This document shows, one piece after another, positions 33,347 to 42,661 of a stretch of 64,000 bases of DNA. Position 1 is the stretch's first letter. Each line of letters starts with the position of its first letter. The notes under the pieces were generated by a model, which saw only the letters and a program-made list of their open reading frames with translations, did no database searches and was not told where the DNA came from. This stretch comes from Adlercreutzia shanghongiae (GTDB lineage: Bacteria > Actinomycetota > Coriobacteriia > Coriobacteriales > Eggerthellaceae). The stretch lies in NCBI RefSeq assembly GCF_035830635.1, contig NZ_JAYMFI010000011.1, forward strand, positions 124,001 to 188,000, in the 5' to 3' direction. The translations under genes and the position numbers were made by a program.

Positions 33347-34615
33347 ATGTCTGAGTATATGCAGGGCGGCGCCCTTGCCAACGACGACCTCGATTTCTCG
33401 GCGCCCCGCGGGCGGGATCGCGCCGGCGAGCGCTCGTCGGCCGCGGTGAAGAGCCCGGCGCTGAACGTGGCCATCGGCGTGAGCGCCGTGGCGGTGCTGG
33501 CTGGTCTGGCGCTGTGGTTCATGCAGCTGTCGGGCGGCATGGTGCAGACCGCCATGCGCAACCTCGACAGCTGGGGCCTCTACATCACGGGCTTCATGTT
33601 CTTCGTGGGCCTGTCGGCCGGCGGCCTCATCATCTCGTCGGTGCCCAAGGCCCTCGGCATCCGCGGCTTCGGCGGCATCTCGAAGGTCGCCGTGTTCTCC
33701 TCCATCGCCTGCACGGTGGTCGCCATCGGCCTTGTGGTGGTGGATATGGGCCAGCCCTTCCGCGTGTGGGAGCTGTTCGTGTACTCCAACCTGGGCAGCC
33801 CCCTTATGTGGGACATCATCGTCTTGGCCACCTACCTCATCCTGTCGTGCGTGTACCTGTGGGCGCAGATTCAGGCCGAGCGCGGCAAGGTCAGCGCCGT
33901 GGCGCTGCGCATCGTCTCGGTGATCGCGCTCGTCACTGCCGTGCTCGTGCACTCAGTGACCGCCTGGATTTTCGGCCTGCAGCAGGGGCACGAGATGTGG
34001 CACACCGCCCTTCTGGCCCCCTGGTTCGTTTCCTCCGCCCTGGTGTGCGGCACGGCGCTCGTGATGACCATCGTCATCGGGCTGCGCCGCGCGGGCTACC
34101 TCGAGCTTGAGCAGGACAACGTGGTGCGCCTCGCCAAGCTCCTCGGCGCCTTCGTGCTGGTGGATCTGTACTTCTTCGGCTGCGACCTGCTCACCGAGGG
34201 CTTCCCGGGCGGGGCCGGAGCGGAAGTGGTGGCCCTGCTGACCCAAGGTCCCCTGGCGCCCTACTTCTGGTTCGAGATCATCGGCTGCGCCGTGTGCGCC
34301 GTCATCTGCCTGACCCCGGCCCTGCGTCGCAACGGCCTTCTGGTGGCGGCATCGCTGCTGGCCATCGCGGGCATCTTCTGCAAGCGCGTGCAGCTGCTGG
34401 TGGGCGGCTTCCAGATCACCAACCTCGATCTGCCCTTCGCGATGAACTCCATGAGCATCACCCACGCCGACAGCACGCTTGCCGACGCCTACGCGAACCT
34501 CGTCTACTGGCCCACGCCGCTGGAGTTCGGAGTGACGCTGGGTGTGGTGGCCCTCGGGTTCCTCATCTTCTTCCTGGGTCTGAAGCTCCTTCCCCTGCGA
34601 CCCTCCGAGAAGTAG
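33347..34615 (+). CDS. NrfD-family membrane anchor of the molybdoenzyme
   Basis: The 422-residue protein has about nine hydrophobic helices after a 40-residue polar N-terminus. The second helix carries GLYITGFMFFVGLSAGGLIISS, the glycine-rich NrfD signature. It should exchange electrons with menaquinone. It lies 17 bp after the ferredoxin gene. Together the three genes encode a complete respiratory complex. Confidence 0.9.
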   Translation: MSEYMQGGALANDDLDFSAPRGRDRAGERSSAAVKSPALNVAIGVSAVAVLAGLALWFMQLSGGMVQTAMRNLDSWGLYITGFMFFVGLSAGGLIISSVPKALGIRGFGGISKVAVFSSIACTVVAIGLVVVDMGQPFRVWELFVYSNLGSPLMWDIIVLATYLILSCVYLWAQIQAERGKVSAVALRIVSVIALVTAVLVHSVTAWIFGLQQGHEMWHTALLAPWFVSSALVCGTALVMTIVIGLRRAGYLELEQDNVVRLAKLLGAFVLVDLYFFGCDLLTEGFPGGAGAEVVALLTQGPLAPYFWFEIIGCAVCAVICLTPALRRNGLLVAASLLAIAGIFCKRVQLLVGGFQITNLDLPFAMNSMSITHADSTLADAYANLVYWPTPLEFGVTLGVVALGFLIFFLGLKLLPLRPSEK

Positions 34616-34724
34616 TTTTCCGCAGATGCGGGCCGAACCCTCCAATCGGTTGCGCGTCTCTCTAACATGCGGGCCGTCTGCCGTGGGGCGGGCGGCCTTT
34701 TCTTTCAAGGGAGGAAGGAGCCCT

Positions 34725-35087
34725 ATGAGGAAGATCATTGCGACGGTGGCGGTGTTCCTGCTGGCCGGCGCGTGCGTTGTGGGCGCGGTGGCCCTCGTGC
34801 AGCCCAACGCGCTGAGCGTGCGGCCCGTCACGGCTGAGTCGCCCTGCCCGGTGGTGGGGTGCGCGTCGGGCGAGTGCCACGGCTTCGACGATGTGCCCGA
34901 GCCCGACGGCGTGCACGAGATGACCTGCCCGGAGGCCTCGTGCGCATCGGTGGAATGCCATGGCTGGGAGACGCTCTCGTCGCGCTACCACCAGGCGTCG
35001 GATGCCAGCCTAAACCTGTGGATTCTCATGCCGGTGGCCCTCGTGGTGGCGCTCGTCGGCATTATGCGGAAGGTGGGACGGTCATGA
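34725..35087 (+). CDS. Small membrane protein with two CX4CH motifs, probable haem protein
   Basis: This 120-residue protein has an N-terminal membrane helix (4-26), a central extracytoplasmic part and a C-terminal helix (97-113). The middle holds two copies of the pattern C-x4-C-x4-C-H: C41, C46, C51-H52 and C68, C73, C78-H79. CX4CH is a known variant of the CXXCH haem c site, so a di-haem protein is likely, although metal or disulfide binding is an alternative. I do not recognise the family. The start has GGAAGGAG upstream. Its stop overlaps the next ATG (ATGA), tying it to the DUF4405-like gene. Confidence 0.62.
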   Translation: MRKIIATVAVFLLAGACVVGAVALVQPNALSVRPVTAESPCPVVGCASGECHGFDDVPEPDGVHEMTCPEASCASVECHGWETLSSRYHQASDASLNLWILMPVALVVALVGIMRKVGRS

Positions 35088-35515
35088 GGATGCTCGCTGT
35101 AGATGCCCTGGCACTGACCCTTTATATCGTGGTGTCGCTGCCCGTGCTGACGGGTGTCGGGCCGCACGAGTGGCTCGGGCTCGGCGTGGGGCTCGTCCTG
35201 CTCGTTCACGGCGCCCAGCACGCTGATTTCGTCGCGCGCCTTCTGTCCGGCCGCCGCTCCCTGCGGGCAGCAGGCCGCGTTCTGCTGGATGCGGCGCTCG
35301 TGATCGCGGTTGCGGTCGTGATGCTCTCGGGCCTCATGGAGTCGGGCGCCGTGCTGCTGTCATTCGGCCTGTATGCCGAGGGGTATTACTTCTGGGGGCC
35401 TTTGCACGCCGCGTCCGCCAAGGTGCTTCTCGCGCTTCTGGTGGTGCACGGCGCACTCAACATCGGCGCGCTGCGCCGCCTCATCCAGCGCTCCCGCGCC
35501 GGCGAGGCCGAGTAG
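35084..35515 (+). CDS. DUF4405-like four-helix membrane cytochrome
   Basis: The 143-residue protein has four hydrophobic helices. Conserved histidines lie in HGAQH (end of helix 2) and in LHAASAKVLLALLVVHGALN (helix 4), the pattern of haem-b-binding DUF4405 proteins, which are found with extracytoplasmic electron-transfer modules. It is translationally coupled to the CX4CH protein, and the two could form a small electron conduit from the quinone pool. It is probably the last gene of the molybdoenzyme operon. Confidence 0.7.
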   Translation: MRMLAVDALALTLYIVVSLPVLTGVGPHEWLGLGVGLVLLVHGAQHADFVARLLSGRRSLRAAGRVLLDAALVIAVAVVMLSGLMESGAVLLSFGLYAEGYYFWGPLHAASAKVLLALLVVHGALNIGALRRLIQRSRAGEAE

Positions 35516-35553
35516 GGAGGCGCCCTTTTCAGACAACTATGCGCACAAGGAAA

Positions 35554-35588
35554 CGGCCCGGGCGGCTCGCGATGAGCTGCCGGGGCCG
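35554..35588. terminator. Convergent terminator hairpin
   Basis: A GC-rich imperfect hairpin (ggcccgggcggctc... with gagctgccggggcc) lies between the convergent DUF4405-like and LCP genes. On the minus strand it is followed by GTTTCCTT. It could serve both operons. Confidence 0.45.
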
Positions 35589-35615
35589 CCTCAGCGTTTT
35601 CGGTGGTGCGGTGCG

Positions 35616-36917
35616 CTAGTCCACGGCGATGACGTCGTCGGTGGTCATGGCGTCGGCCATGAGGCCCTCGTAGTCCTGCGGGCTCATGGCGTTGGTGGCC
35701 GCGCCCAGCTCGGTGTCGCTCGCCTGGGGCTCGGGGATCTCCGTCTCGGTGTCGTTGGGATCGAGTCCCGCGTCCACGCGGCGCATCATGTCCTGCCACT
35801 CCTTGTACTGGGTGCCCACGTAGCTGACGCCGTCCTGGTTGAGCGTGTAGCTGGGGCAGGCCGCCGAGTACATGGTAAGGCCGTTGTCCTTGAAGGTGAG
35901 CGCCAGCGACACCAAATCGCTCACCGAGTAGTCGGTGGTCACGCAGCGCGCGAGCGACTCCACGATGCCAGGGATCTCGGTGGGGGAGGCGTCCAGCACC
36001 TTCTCCACGATGGCCTCGATGATCATGCGCTGGGCCTGGGCGCGCGAGAAGTCGCCGGCGCGGGTGGCGTGGCGCTCGCGGGCGAAGGCCAGGGCCTGGG
36101 CGCCGTCGAGCGTCTGCTCGCCGGCCTCGATGGTCAGGCCGCTCGTGTCGGAGTAGAAGCCCTCGGGCACGTTCACCTGGATGCCGCCCAGCTCGTTCAC
36201 CACGTCCTGCAGCTCCTCGAAGTGCACCTCCACGTAGTGGGTGATGGGCACGCCGGCGAAGGTGGACAGCGTTTTCACGGCCTCCGAGGGGCCGCCGAAG
36301 GCGTAGGCGGCGTTGATCTTCTGGGTGCCGTGGCCCTCGATGTCGATCATGGTGTCGCGGGGCACCGAGACGAGGTCGACCACGCCCTTGTCGGGGTCGA
36401 TGCGGGCGAGCATGGTCACATCCGAGCGGCTGGCCGTCTCGCCCTTGCGGGCATCGCTGCCGAAGATGCCCACGTAGTAGGAGCCGTCGGTAGCCTTCGG
36501 GGGCGCCAGCTGCTCGGTGAGCTCCATCTTCTCGGTCTCGTCCATGGACTGGATAGTGCTGTTGATGTTGTTGAGGTAGAGCGCCGCCGCCGTGCCGGCG
36601 CCGATGACCACCACGGCGAGCGCCGCCGCGATGCCGAGAGCGATCTTCTTGCCGCGGCTCTTCTTGCGGGCCGCCTTGGCCCGCGCCAGGCTATCGGTGG
36701 CCGCGAAGCTGCGCGAGGCAGCCGCGCCCGGCGATACCGGGCTCTGGCTGGGGGAGAAGCCCGTGCCATCGAAGGATGAGTGCGCGTGCCCGCGGCCGGT
36801 CCCCGCGGCGTTGTAGCCGCCCGGCTGGCCGGAAGAGGAGAAGTCGGCGGAGTGGGCTCCGCGGCGGCCGCCGCGGGAGGGCAGCGGTGCGGAGTGCTTT
36901 CCAGGTCTGTTTGCCAT
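35616..36917 (-). CDS. LytR-CpsA-Psr (LCP) family cell-wall glycopolymer ligase
   Basis: A 90-residue basic, Ser/Gly-rich cytoplasmic tail precedes a membrane helix (92-114). The LCP domain (about 145-330) contains SDARKGETASRSDVTMLARID and VSVPRDTMIDIEGHGTQKINAAYAFGG, including the arginines and aspartates that bind the polyprenyl pyrophosphate headgroup and metal. LCP enzymes attach teichoic acids or capsule polymers to peptidoglycan outside the cell. An acidic C-terminal tail follows. The ATG at 36917 lacks a ribosome-binding site at normal distance; see the leader entry. Confidence 0.92.
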   Translation of the reverse strand: MANRPGKHSAPLPSRGGRRGAHSADFSSSGQPGGYNAAGTGRGHAHSSFDGTGFSPSQSPVSPGAAASRSFAATDSLARAKAARKKSRGKKIALGIAAALAVVVIGAGTAAALYLNNINSTIQSMDETEKMELTEQLAPPKATDGSYYVGIFGSDARKGETASRSDVTMLARIDPDKGVVDLVSVPRDTMIDIEGHGTQKINAAYAFGGPSEAVKTLSTFAGVPITHYVEVHFEELQDVVNELGGIQVNVPEGFYSDTSGLTIEAGEQTLDGAQALAFARERHATRAGDFSRAQAQRMIIEAIVEKVLDASPTEIPGIVESLARCVTTDYSVSDLVSLALTFKDNGLTMYSAACPSYTLNQDGVSYVGTQYKEWQDMMRRVDAGLDPNDTETEIPEPQASDTELGAATNAMSPQDYEGLMADAMTTDDVIAVD

Positions 36918-36948
36918 AAGGTTTCGGCGCCGGGGCGCCCGCCTCCTT
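36918..36948 (-). promoter_or_regulatory. Leader with displaced Shine-Dalgarno and hairpin before the LCP gene
   Basis: A perfect AAGGAGG (complement of 36942-36948) lies 24 bases upstream of the ATG, too far for normal initiation. Between them is GGCGCCGGGGCGCC (36926-36939), which can fold into a 5-bp stem with a 4-base loop and bring the two close together. Either initiation uses this hairpin or the start is misplaced; no alternative start codon fits better. Confidence 0.45.
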
Positions 36949-37182
36949 ACTGTGTGCGTTTCTCGGGGTGTTTCCTCAATATAAGGTTAAAAGATACCAG
37001 GAAAAGGGCCGCGGAAGTTCTTTTTTACGGAATCCCTACGTTGCTGAACGAAACGACAGGGCGACTGGATCCGGCCGGGGGCGGGGCGCATGCCGTCTCC
37101 TTCCCGTCGTCCTCGTGGAAATATCTCGCAGGAGCGTTGCGCTTGCCCGCTTCACTCGTTAAAATGCACGTTATTGAACAGA

Positions 37183-37866
37183 GTGTCCATTTTTGGCCGT
37201 TCTGTTGAAAACGAGCGAAAGGACGAGACCATCGCCACTGCAACCTGCGCGCCGTCCGTTGCAGCCCCCTGCGAGGACCGGCGCATCTCGAAATCGAAGC
37301 GGGCTCTGCGCGGGGCGCTCATCGCGCTTTTGGAGGAGCGCGGCTTCGATGCCGTCACGGTGAACGACCTGTGCGAGCGGGCCGATCTGAACCGCGGCAC
37401 CTTCTACAACCACTTCCGCGACAAGGAGCATCTGCTGGCCGATCTGGAAGACGAGGTCATGGCCGACGTCGATGCTCTCCAGGGACGCATGCACGATGTC
37501 AGCTTGGCCGACATGCTGGCCTACCGTGTGGCCGGACGGCCCCTGCCGCTTCTGGTGGAGCTGTTCGACTACCTGCGGGCCCAGAGCGATTTCCTGCACG
37601 CGGTGCTGGGGCCCGGGGGCGACGCGAGCTTCGGGCCGCGCCTGCGCGAGGCGGTGTGCGAGAACTTGGTGCAGAACATCCTCCACGAGAAGTACCGCCA
37701 AAACCCCACGCCCTTTGTGGAGTACTACGTGGCCTTCTACGCCGCCGCCTACCTGGGCATTATCGCCCGGTGGATCGAGCGCGGATGCCCTGAGACCTCC
37801 GAGGACATGGCCCGCATCGCCATGCGCCTCTTCTTCATCAAACCCGGCGAATCTATCGAGCTGTAA
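37183..37866 (+). CDS. TetR family transcriptional regulator
   Basis: Residues about 30-75 are a TetR helix-turn-helix: SKRALRGALIALLEERGFDAVTVNDLCERADLNRGTFYNHFRDKEHLL. The ligand domain is about 150 residues, of the TetR_C type common in low-homology regulators. The start is uncertain: no ATG is in frame near the domain, and I use the GTG at 37183. An imperfect inverted repeat (TTGAACAGA with TCTGTTGAA) near 37174-37212 overlaps this start. The stop is 19 bp before the activase gene, which it probably co-transcribes with and may regulate. Confidence 0.8.
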   Translation: MSIFGRSVENERKDETIATATCAPSVAAPCEDRRISKSKRALRGALIALLEERGFDAVTVNDLCERADLNRGTFYNHFRDKEHLLADLEDEVMADVDALQGRMHDVSLADMLAYRVAGRPLPLLVELFDYLRAQSDFLHAVLGPGGDASFGPRLREAVCENLVQNILHEKYRQNPTPFVEYYVAFYAAAYLGIIARWIERGCPETSEDMARIAMRLFFIKPGESIEL

Positions 37867-37885
37867 CGGGGAAGCGAGATAACCT

Positions 37886-40800
37886 ATGAAAAAGAAGAAC
37901 AGCAAGTACACCGAGATCATCACCGAGGCCTCCACCTCTGCGGCCGAGGCCGCTCCGGCTGCCTGCGCCTCCTGCGCGCCGCGCATCACCCAGGTGGACC
38001 AGGCCCGCGCCGGCGCTGCCGAGGATGCCGCCGCCGCTCGCGCGGCCGCCGAGGCGTGTCCCTTCCATATCGGCATCGACGTGGGTTCCACCACGGTGAA
38101 GCTCGCGGTGCTGAACAACGACGACGAAATCCTGTGGGCGGTGTACCGCCGCCACCATGCTGACGTGCGCGCCACCATCGTGGAGGTGCTGCGCGAGGCC
38201 GCCGAGGTGTACCCGACCGAGGAAATGACCATCGCCATCACCGGTTCGGGCGGCCTGCTTCTGTCCCAGTGGCTGTCCGTGGCCTTCGTGCAGGAGGTCA
38301 TCGCGAGCAAGACCGCCGTTGAGACCTTCATCCCCAAAACCGACGTGGCCATCGAGCTGGGCGGCGAGGACGCGAAGATCATCTACTTCGACAACGGCAT
38401 CGAGCAGCGCATGAACGGCACCTGCGCCGGCGGCACGGGCGCCTTCATCGACCAGATGGCCGCGCTTCTGAACACCGATGCGGGCGGCCTGAACGAGCTG
38501 GCGGCCGATCACACGACCATCTATCCCATAGCGAGCCGCTGCGGCGTGTTCGCGAAAACCGACGTGCAGCCGCTGCTGAACGAGGGGGCCCGGCGCGAGG
38601 ACATCGCCGCCTCCATCTTCCAGTCGGTGGTCACCCAGACCATTTCCGGCCTCGCCTGCGGGCGTCCCATCCGCGGGCATGTGGCCTTCCTCGGCGGCCC
38701 CCTGCAGTACCTGCCCGAGCTGAGGAAGCGCTTCTACGAGACGCTGGAGCTGACCGACGAGGCCATCATCGTGCCCGAGAACGCCCACCTGTTCGTAGCC
38801 GCCGGCTGCGCCATCGCCGGCGTGGCCGAGGGGGCCGCGCCCGAGAAGCTTTCCGACGTGCTCGCGCGCCTGGAGAACTTGGGCGATATGCAGGGCTCGG
38901 AGGTGGTGCGCCTGGCCCCGCTGTTCGCCAACGAAGCCGAGCTTGCCGAGTTCCGCGCACGCCACGACGCCGAGCGCGTGCGCCGCGCCTCGCTTGCGGA
39001 CTACCGCGGCGTGGCCTTCCTCGGCATCGACGCCGGCTCCACTACTTTCAAGGCGGCGCTCATCGGCGAGGACGGCGCGCTTCTGTGGTCAACCTACGCC
39101 TCCAACAAGGGCGACGTGCTGGGCTGCGCCAAGGCGGCCGTGGCCGAGCTCTACCGCGCGCTGCCCCGCGACCCCAAGACCGGTGAGCCGCTCGTGACCA
39201 TCGGGCACGCCACGGTGACCGGCTACGGCGAGGGCCTGCTGCTTGAGGCTTTGCGGGTGGATTCCGGCGAGATCGAGACCGTGGCGCACTTGCGCGGCGC
39301 CCAGGAGATGCTGCCCGGCGTGGAGTTCATCTTGGACATCGGCGGCCAGGACATGAAGTGCCTGCGCGTGAAGGACGGCGTCATCGACCACATCATGCTG
39401 AACGAGGCCTGCTCGTCGGGCTGCGGCAGTTTCATCGAGTCCTTCGCGAGCGGCCTGAACTTGGACGTGGCCGAGTTCGCGAGCACCGCCATCTCCGCCG
39501 AGAACCCGGTGGATCTGGGCAGCCGCTGCACCGTGTTCATGAACTCGCGCGTGAAGCAGGCCCAGAAGGAGGGCGCCACCGTGGGCGACATCGCCGCGGG
39601 CCTGGCCATCTCCGTCATCAAGAACGCGCTGTTCAAGGTCATCAAGATCCGCGACCCGCATGATGTGGGCACCCAGGTCATCGTCCAGGGAGGCACCTTC
39701 TTGAACGACGCGGTGCTGCGCGCCTTCGAGCAGCTGTCCGAGGTGAACGCCGTGCGTCCGGACATCGCCGGCAATATGGGCGCCTTCGGTGCCGCATTGC
39801 TGGCCCGCGACCGTTACGAGGATGCGTGTCGCCGCTGCGAGAGCGAGGCGCTCTCGCCGGACGTGGGGCCGAAGGTGCCCTCAAGCGGGCTTCTGTCGCT
39901 TGAGGCCATCGAGGCGCTCGCTCCCAGCCACCGCACCGTGCGCTGCAAGGGCTGCTCGAACGCCTGCCTGCTCACGGTGAACGACTTTGGCGTGGATGCG
40001 GCCACGGGCAAGCACCGCCGCTTCATCACCGGCAACCGCTGCGAGAAGGGCGAGAGCCTGGGCACCGGCACCGAGAAGTCGGCCGTGCCGAACCTGTTCG
40101 AGTACAAGGCCGAGCGCACCTTCGGCTACGAGCCCTTGGACCCCGAGGACGCCCCGCGCGGCACCGTGGGCATCCCGCGCGCGCTGAACATGTACGAGAA
40201 CTACCCGTTCTGGTTCACCTTCTTCACGAAGCTGGGCTACCGGGTCATCCTGAGCGATCCCTCCACGAAGAAGACCTACGAGGCGGGCATCGAGAGTATG
40301 CCGTCGGAGAGCGTGTGCTACCCGGCGAAGCTGTCCCACGGCCACATCATGAACCTTCTGGCCAAGCACCCCGACTTCATCTGGATGCCCTGCTCCAAGT
40401 GGGAGCGCCAGGAAGACGAGACCGCCGGCAACCACTTCAACTGCCCCATCGTGGCCAGCTATCCCGAGGCGCTGCGCCTGAACATCGACGAGCTGCGCGA
40501 GAGCGACGTGGCCTTCGTGAGCCCCTGGGTGCCCTACCACGACAAGGAGAAGCTGGCCGAGCGCCTGTTCGTGGAGCTGACCGAGAACTTCGCGGCCGAG
40601 GCGAACGGGAAGGGCGCGCCCTTCACCCGCGCTGAGATCGACACGGCGGTGGAGGCCGGCTGGGCCGAGGACGAGGCCTTCAAGCGCGATATCCGCACCA
40701 AGGGCGTGGAAACCCTCGCCTGGATGGAGGAGACCGGCACCCGGGGCATCGTGCTGGCGGGCCGCCCCTACCACCAGGACCCCGAGATCAACCACGCCAT

Positions 40801-42661
40801 CCCCGAGCTGCTCACGAGCTTCGGGCTGGCGGTGCTCACCGAGGACTCGGTGGCGCACCTGGGCCAGCTGGAGCGCCCCATCCGCGTGGTGGACCAATGG
40901 ATGTACCACACCCGCCTGTACGCGGCGGCCAAGGTGGTCACCCAGCGCCGCGACCTCGACCTTATCCAGCTGAACTCCTTCGGCTGCGGCCTGGACGCGC
41001 TCACCACCGACCAGGTGCAGGAGGTGCTGGAGGCGGCCGGCAAGGTGTACACCGTGCTGAAGATCGACGAGGTGTCGAACCTGGGCGCCGCCCGCATCCG
41101 CGTGCGCAGCCTGCTGGCGGCCCTGAAGGACCAGGCCGACCGCGAGGCCGAGGCCGTTTCCGATGCCGCCGCCGAGAAGCGCGGCTGCCCCGCGGCCTGC
41201 ATCGATTTGGGCAACCTGGATGCGCTCGTGCCCGCCAGCTTCACCGAGAAGGCCGACGGCGTGGTGGCCGCCGCCGAGGTGGAGCAGCGCGAGGGCGCCT
41301 CCACCGAGTTTGAGCGCGTGCAGTTCACCGAGCAGATGCGCGACGAGGGCTGGACCATCCTCGCGCCCCAGATGGCGCCCTACCACTTCGAGCTTCTGGT
41401 GCCCATCTTCCATCGGGCCGGCTACAACGCGGTGCTGTTGCCCTCCGTGGACCACGGCGCGGTGGACGCGGGCCTCAAATACGTGAACAACGACATCTGC
41501 TACCCGTCCATCCTGGTCACGGGCCAGATCATGGAGGCGGTGCTGTCGGGCAAGTACGACACCGACAAGCTGGCCGTGCTCATCACCCAGACCGGCGGCG
41601 GCTGCCGCGCCACCAACTACATCTCGCTCATCCGCAAGGCGCTCAAATCGGTGGGGCTCGGGCACATTCCGGTCATCGCCATCTCGTTCAAGGACCTGGG
41701 CGAGGAGAATCCCGGCTTCAAGATCACGCCGAAGATGCTCTACCAGGCCATCTACGCGCTGCAGTACGGTGACCTGCTCATGATGTGCCTGTACCGCACG
41801 CGCCCCTACGAGGTGGAGCCGGGCAGCGCGAATCGCCTGTTCGACTACTGGATGGACGCCTGCAAGCACCAGCTTCAGCGTGGCGTGCGCCAATCGGAGT
41901 TCCGCCGCACGGTGCGCCGTATCGTGGAGGACTTCGACACGCTGCCGCTTACCGGCGAGGGCACCAAGCCGCGCGTGGGCGTGGTGGGCGAGATCCTCGT
42001 GAAGTTCCACCCCACGGCCAACAACCAGATCGTCGATGTCATCGAGCGCGAGGGCTGCGAGGCCGTGGTGCCCGGGCTCATCGAGTTCTTCCTGTTCGGC
42101 ATCGCCGGCGGCATCTTCCAGCAGCCCATCGGCAAGTCGAAGAAGAGCGCGCTTGGTAGCCGCATCGGCCTGGCCGCGGTGAAGAAGCTGCGCAAGCCGG
42201 TGACCGACGCCCTGGAGAAGTCGGCGCGCTTCCACCCGCCGGCGGACATCTACGAGCTGGCCGACTACGCGAGTGAGATTCTGTCGCTGTGCAACTCCAT
42301 GGGCGAGGGGTGGCTGCTCACCGCCGAGATGGTGGAGCTCATCCGAAGCGGCTGCCCGAACGTGGTGTGCACCCAGCCCTTCGCCTGCCTGCCGAACCAC
42401 GTGGTGGGCAAGGCCACCATCAAGGAGCTGCGCCGCCGCTACCCCGAGAGCAACATCGTGGCTGTGGACTACGATCCCGGCGCCTCTGAGGTGAACCAGC
42501 TCAACCGCATCAAGCTCATGATCGCGGTGGCCAAGGCGAATTTGGCCGAGAAGGAGGCCGAGGCCCGCGCCGTGCGCGACGCCGCCCGCGACGGGGCCCC
42601 GGAAGAGCCCGAGGCCGTGGCTGAGTCTGTGGAAGTGGAAACCACCGAGGTCGCGGAGTAA
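37886..42661 (+). CDS. Large acyl-CoA dehydratase activase-like protein (BadF/BcrA-type, double ATPase)
   Basis: This 1591-residue protein has two ASKHA ATPase domains of the 2-hydroxyacyl-CoA dehydratase activator/benzoyl-CoA reductase type: FHIGIDVGSTTVKLAVLN (about 60) with NGTCAGGTGAFID, and FLGIDAGSTTFKAALIG (about 375) with NEACSSGCGSFIES, whose cysteines would ligate the inter-subunit [4Fe-4S] cluster. A DUF2229 region (about 740-960) and a C-terminal reductase-like region (about 1150-1500) follow. The length is typical of this family in anaerobes. The exact reaction is unknown; ATP-driven low-potential electron transfer is likely. An acidic tail ends the protein. Confidence 0.88.
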   Translation: MKKKNSKYTEIITEASTSAAEAAPAACASCAPRITQVDQARAGAAEDAAAARAAAEACPFHIGIDVGSTTVKLAVLNNDDEILWAVYRRHHADVRATIVEVLREAAEVYPTEEMTIAITGSGGLLLSQWLSVAFVQEVIASKTAVETFIPKTDVAIELGGEDAKIIYFDNGIEQRMNGTCAGGTGAFIDQMAALLNTDAGGLNELAADHTTIYPIASRCGVFAKTDVQPLLNEGARREDIAASIFQSVVTQTISGLACGRPIRGHVAFLGGPLQYLPELRKRFYETLELTDEAIIVPENAHLFVAAGCAIAGVAEGAAPEKLSDVLARLENLGDMQGSEVVRLAPLFANEAELAEFRARHDAERVRRASLADYRGVAFLGIDAGSTTFKAALIGEDGALLWSTYASNKGDVLGCAKAAVAELYRALPRDPKTGEPLVTIGHATVTGYGEGLLLEALRVDSGEIETVAHLRGAQEMLPGVEFILDIGGQDMKCLRVKDGVIDHIMLNEACSSGCGSFIESFASGLNLDVAEFASTAISAENPVDLGSRCTVFMNSRVKQAQKEGATVGDIAAGLAISVIKNALFKVIKIRDPHDVGTQVIVQGGTFLNDAVLRAFEQLSEVNAVRPDIAGNMGAFGAALLARDRYEDACRRCESEALSPDVGPKVPSSGLLSLEAIEALAPSHRTVRCKGCSNACLLTVNDFGVDAATGKHRRFITGNRCEKGESLGTGTEKSAVPNLFEYKAERTFGYEPLDPEDAPRGTVGIPRALNMYENYPFWFTFFTKLGYRVILSDPSTKKTYEAGIESMPSESVCYPAKLSHGHIMNLLAKHPDFIWMPCSKWERQEDETAGNHFNCPIVASYPEALRLNIDELRESDVAFVSPWVPYHDKEKLAERLFVELTENFAAEANGKGAPFTRAEIDTAVEAGWAEDEAFKRDIRTKGVETLAWMEETGTRGIVLAGRPYHQDPEINHAIPELLTSFGLAVLTEDSVAHLGQLERPIRVVDQWMYHTRLYAAAKVVTQRRDLDLIQLNSFGCGLDALTTDQVQEVLEAAGKVYTVLKIDEVSNLGAARIRVRSLLAALKDQADREAEAVSDAAAEKRGCPAACIDLGNLDALVPASFTEKADGVVAAAEVEQREGASTEFERVQFTEQMRDEGWTILAPQMAPYHFELLVPIFHRAGYNAVLLPSVDHGAVDAGLKYVNNDICYPSILVTGQIMEAVLSGKYDTDKLAVLITQTGGGCRATNYISLIRKALKSVGLGHIPVIAISFKDLGEENPGFKITPKMLYQAIYALQYGDLLMMCLYRTRPYEVEPGSANRLFDYWMDACKHQLQRGVRQSEFRRTVRRIVEDFDTLPLTGEGTKPRVGVVGEILVKFHPTANNQIVDVIEREGCEAVVPGLIEFFLFGIAGGIFQQPIGKSKKSALGSRIGLAAVKKLRKPVTDALEKSARFHPPADIYELADYASEILSLCNSMGEGWLLTAEMVELIRSGCPNVVCTQPFACLPNHVVGKATIKELRRRYPESNIVAVDYDPGASEVNQLNRIKLMIAVAKANLAEKEAEARAVRDAARDGAPEEPEAVAESVEVETTEVAE

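Noticed and set aside
39881..42400. 839-codon minus-strand open frame opposite the activase gene
   Set aside because: Same codon-shadow effect; no ribosome-binding site and no recognisable motif.
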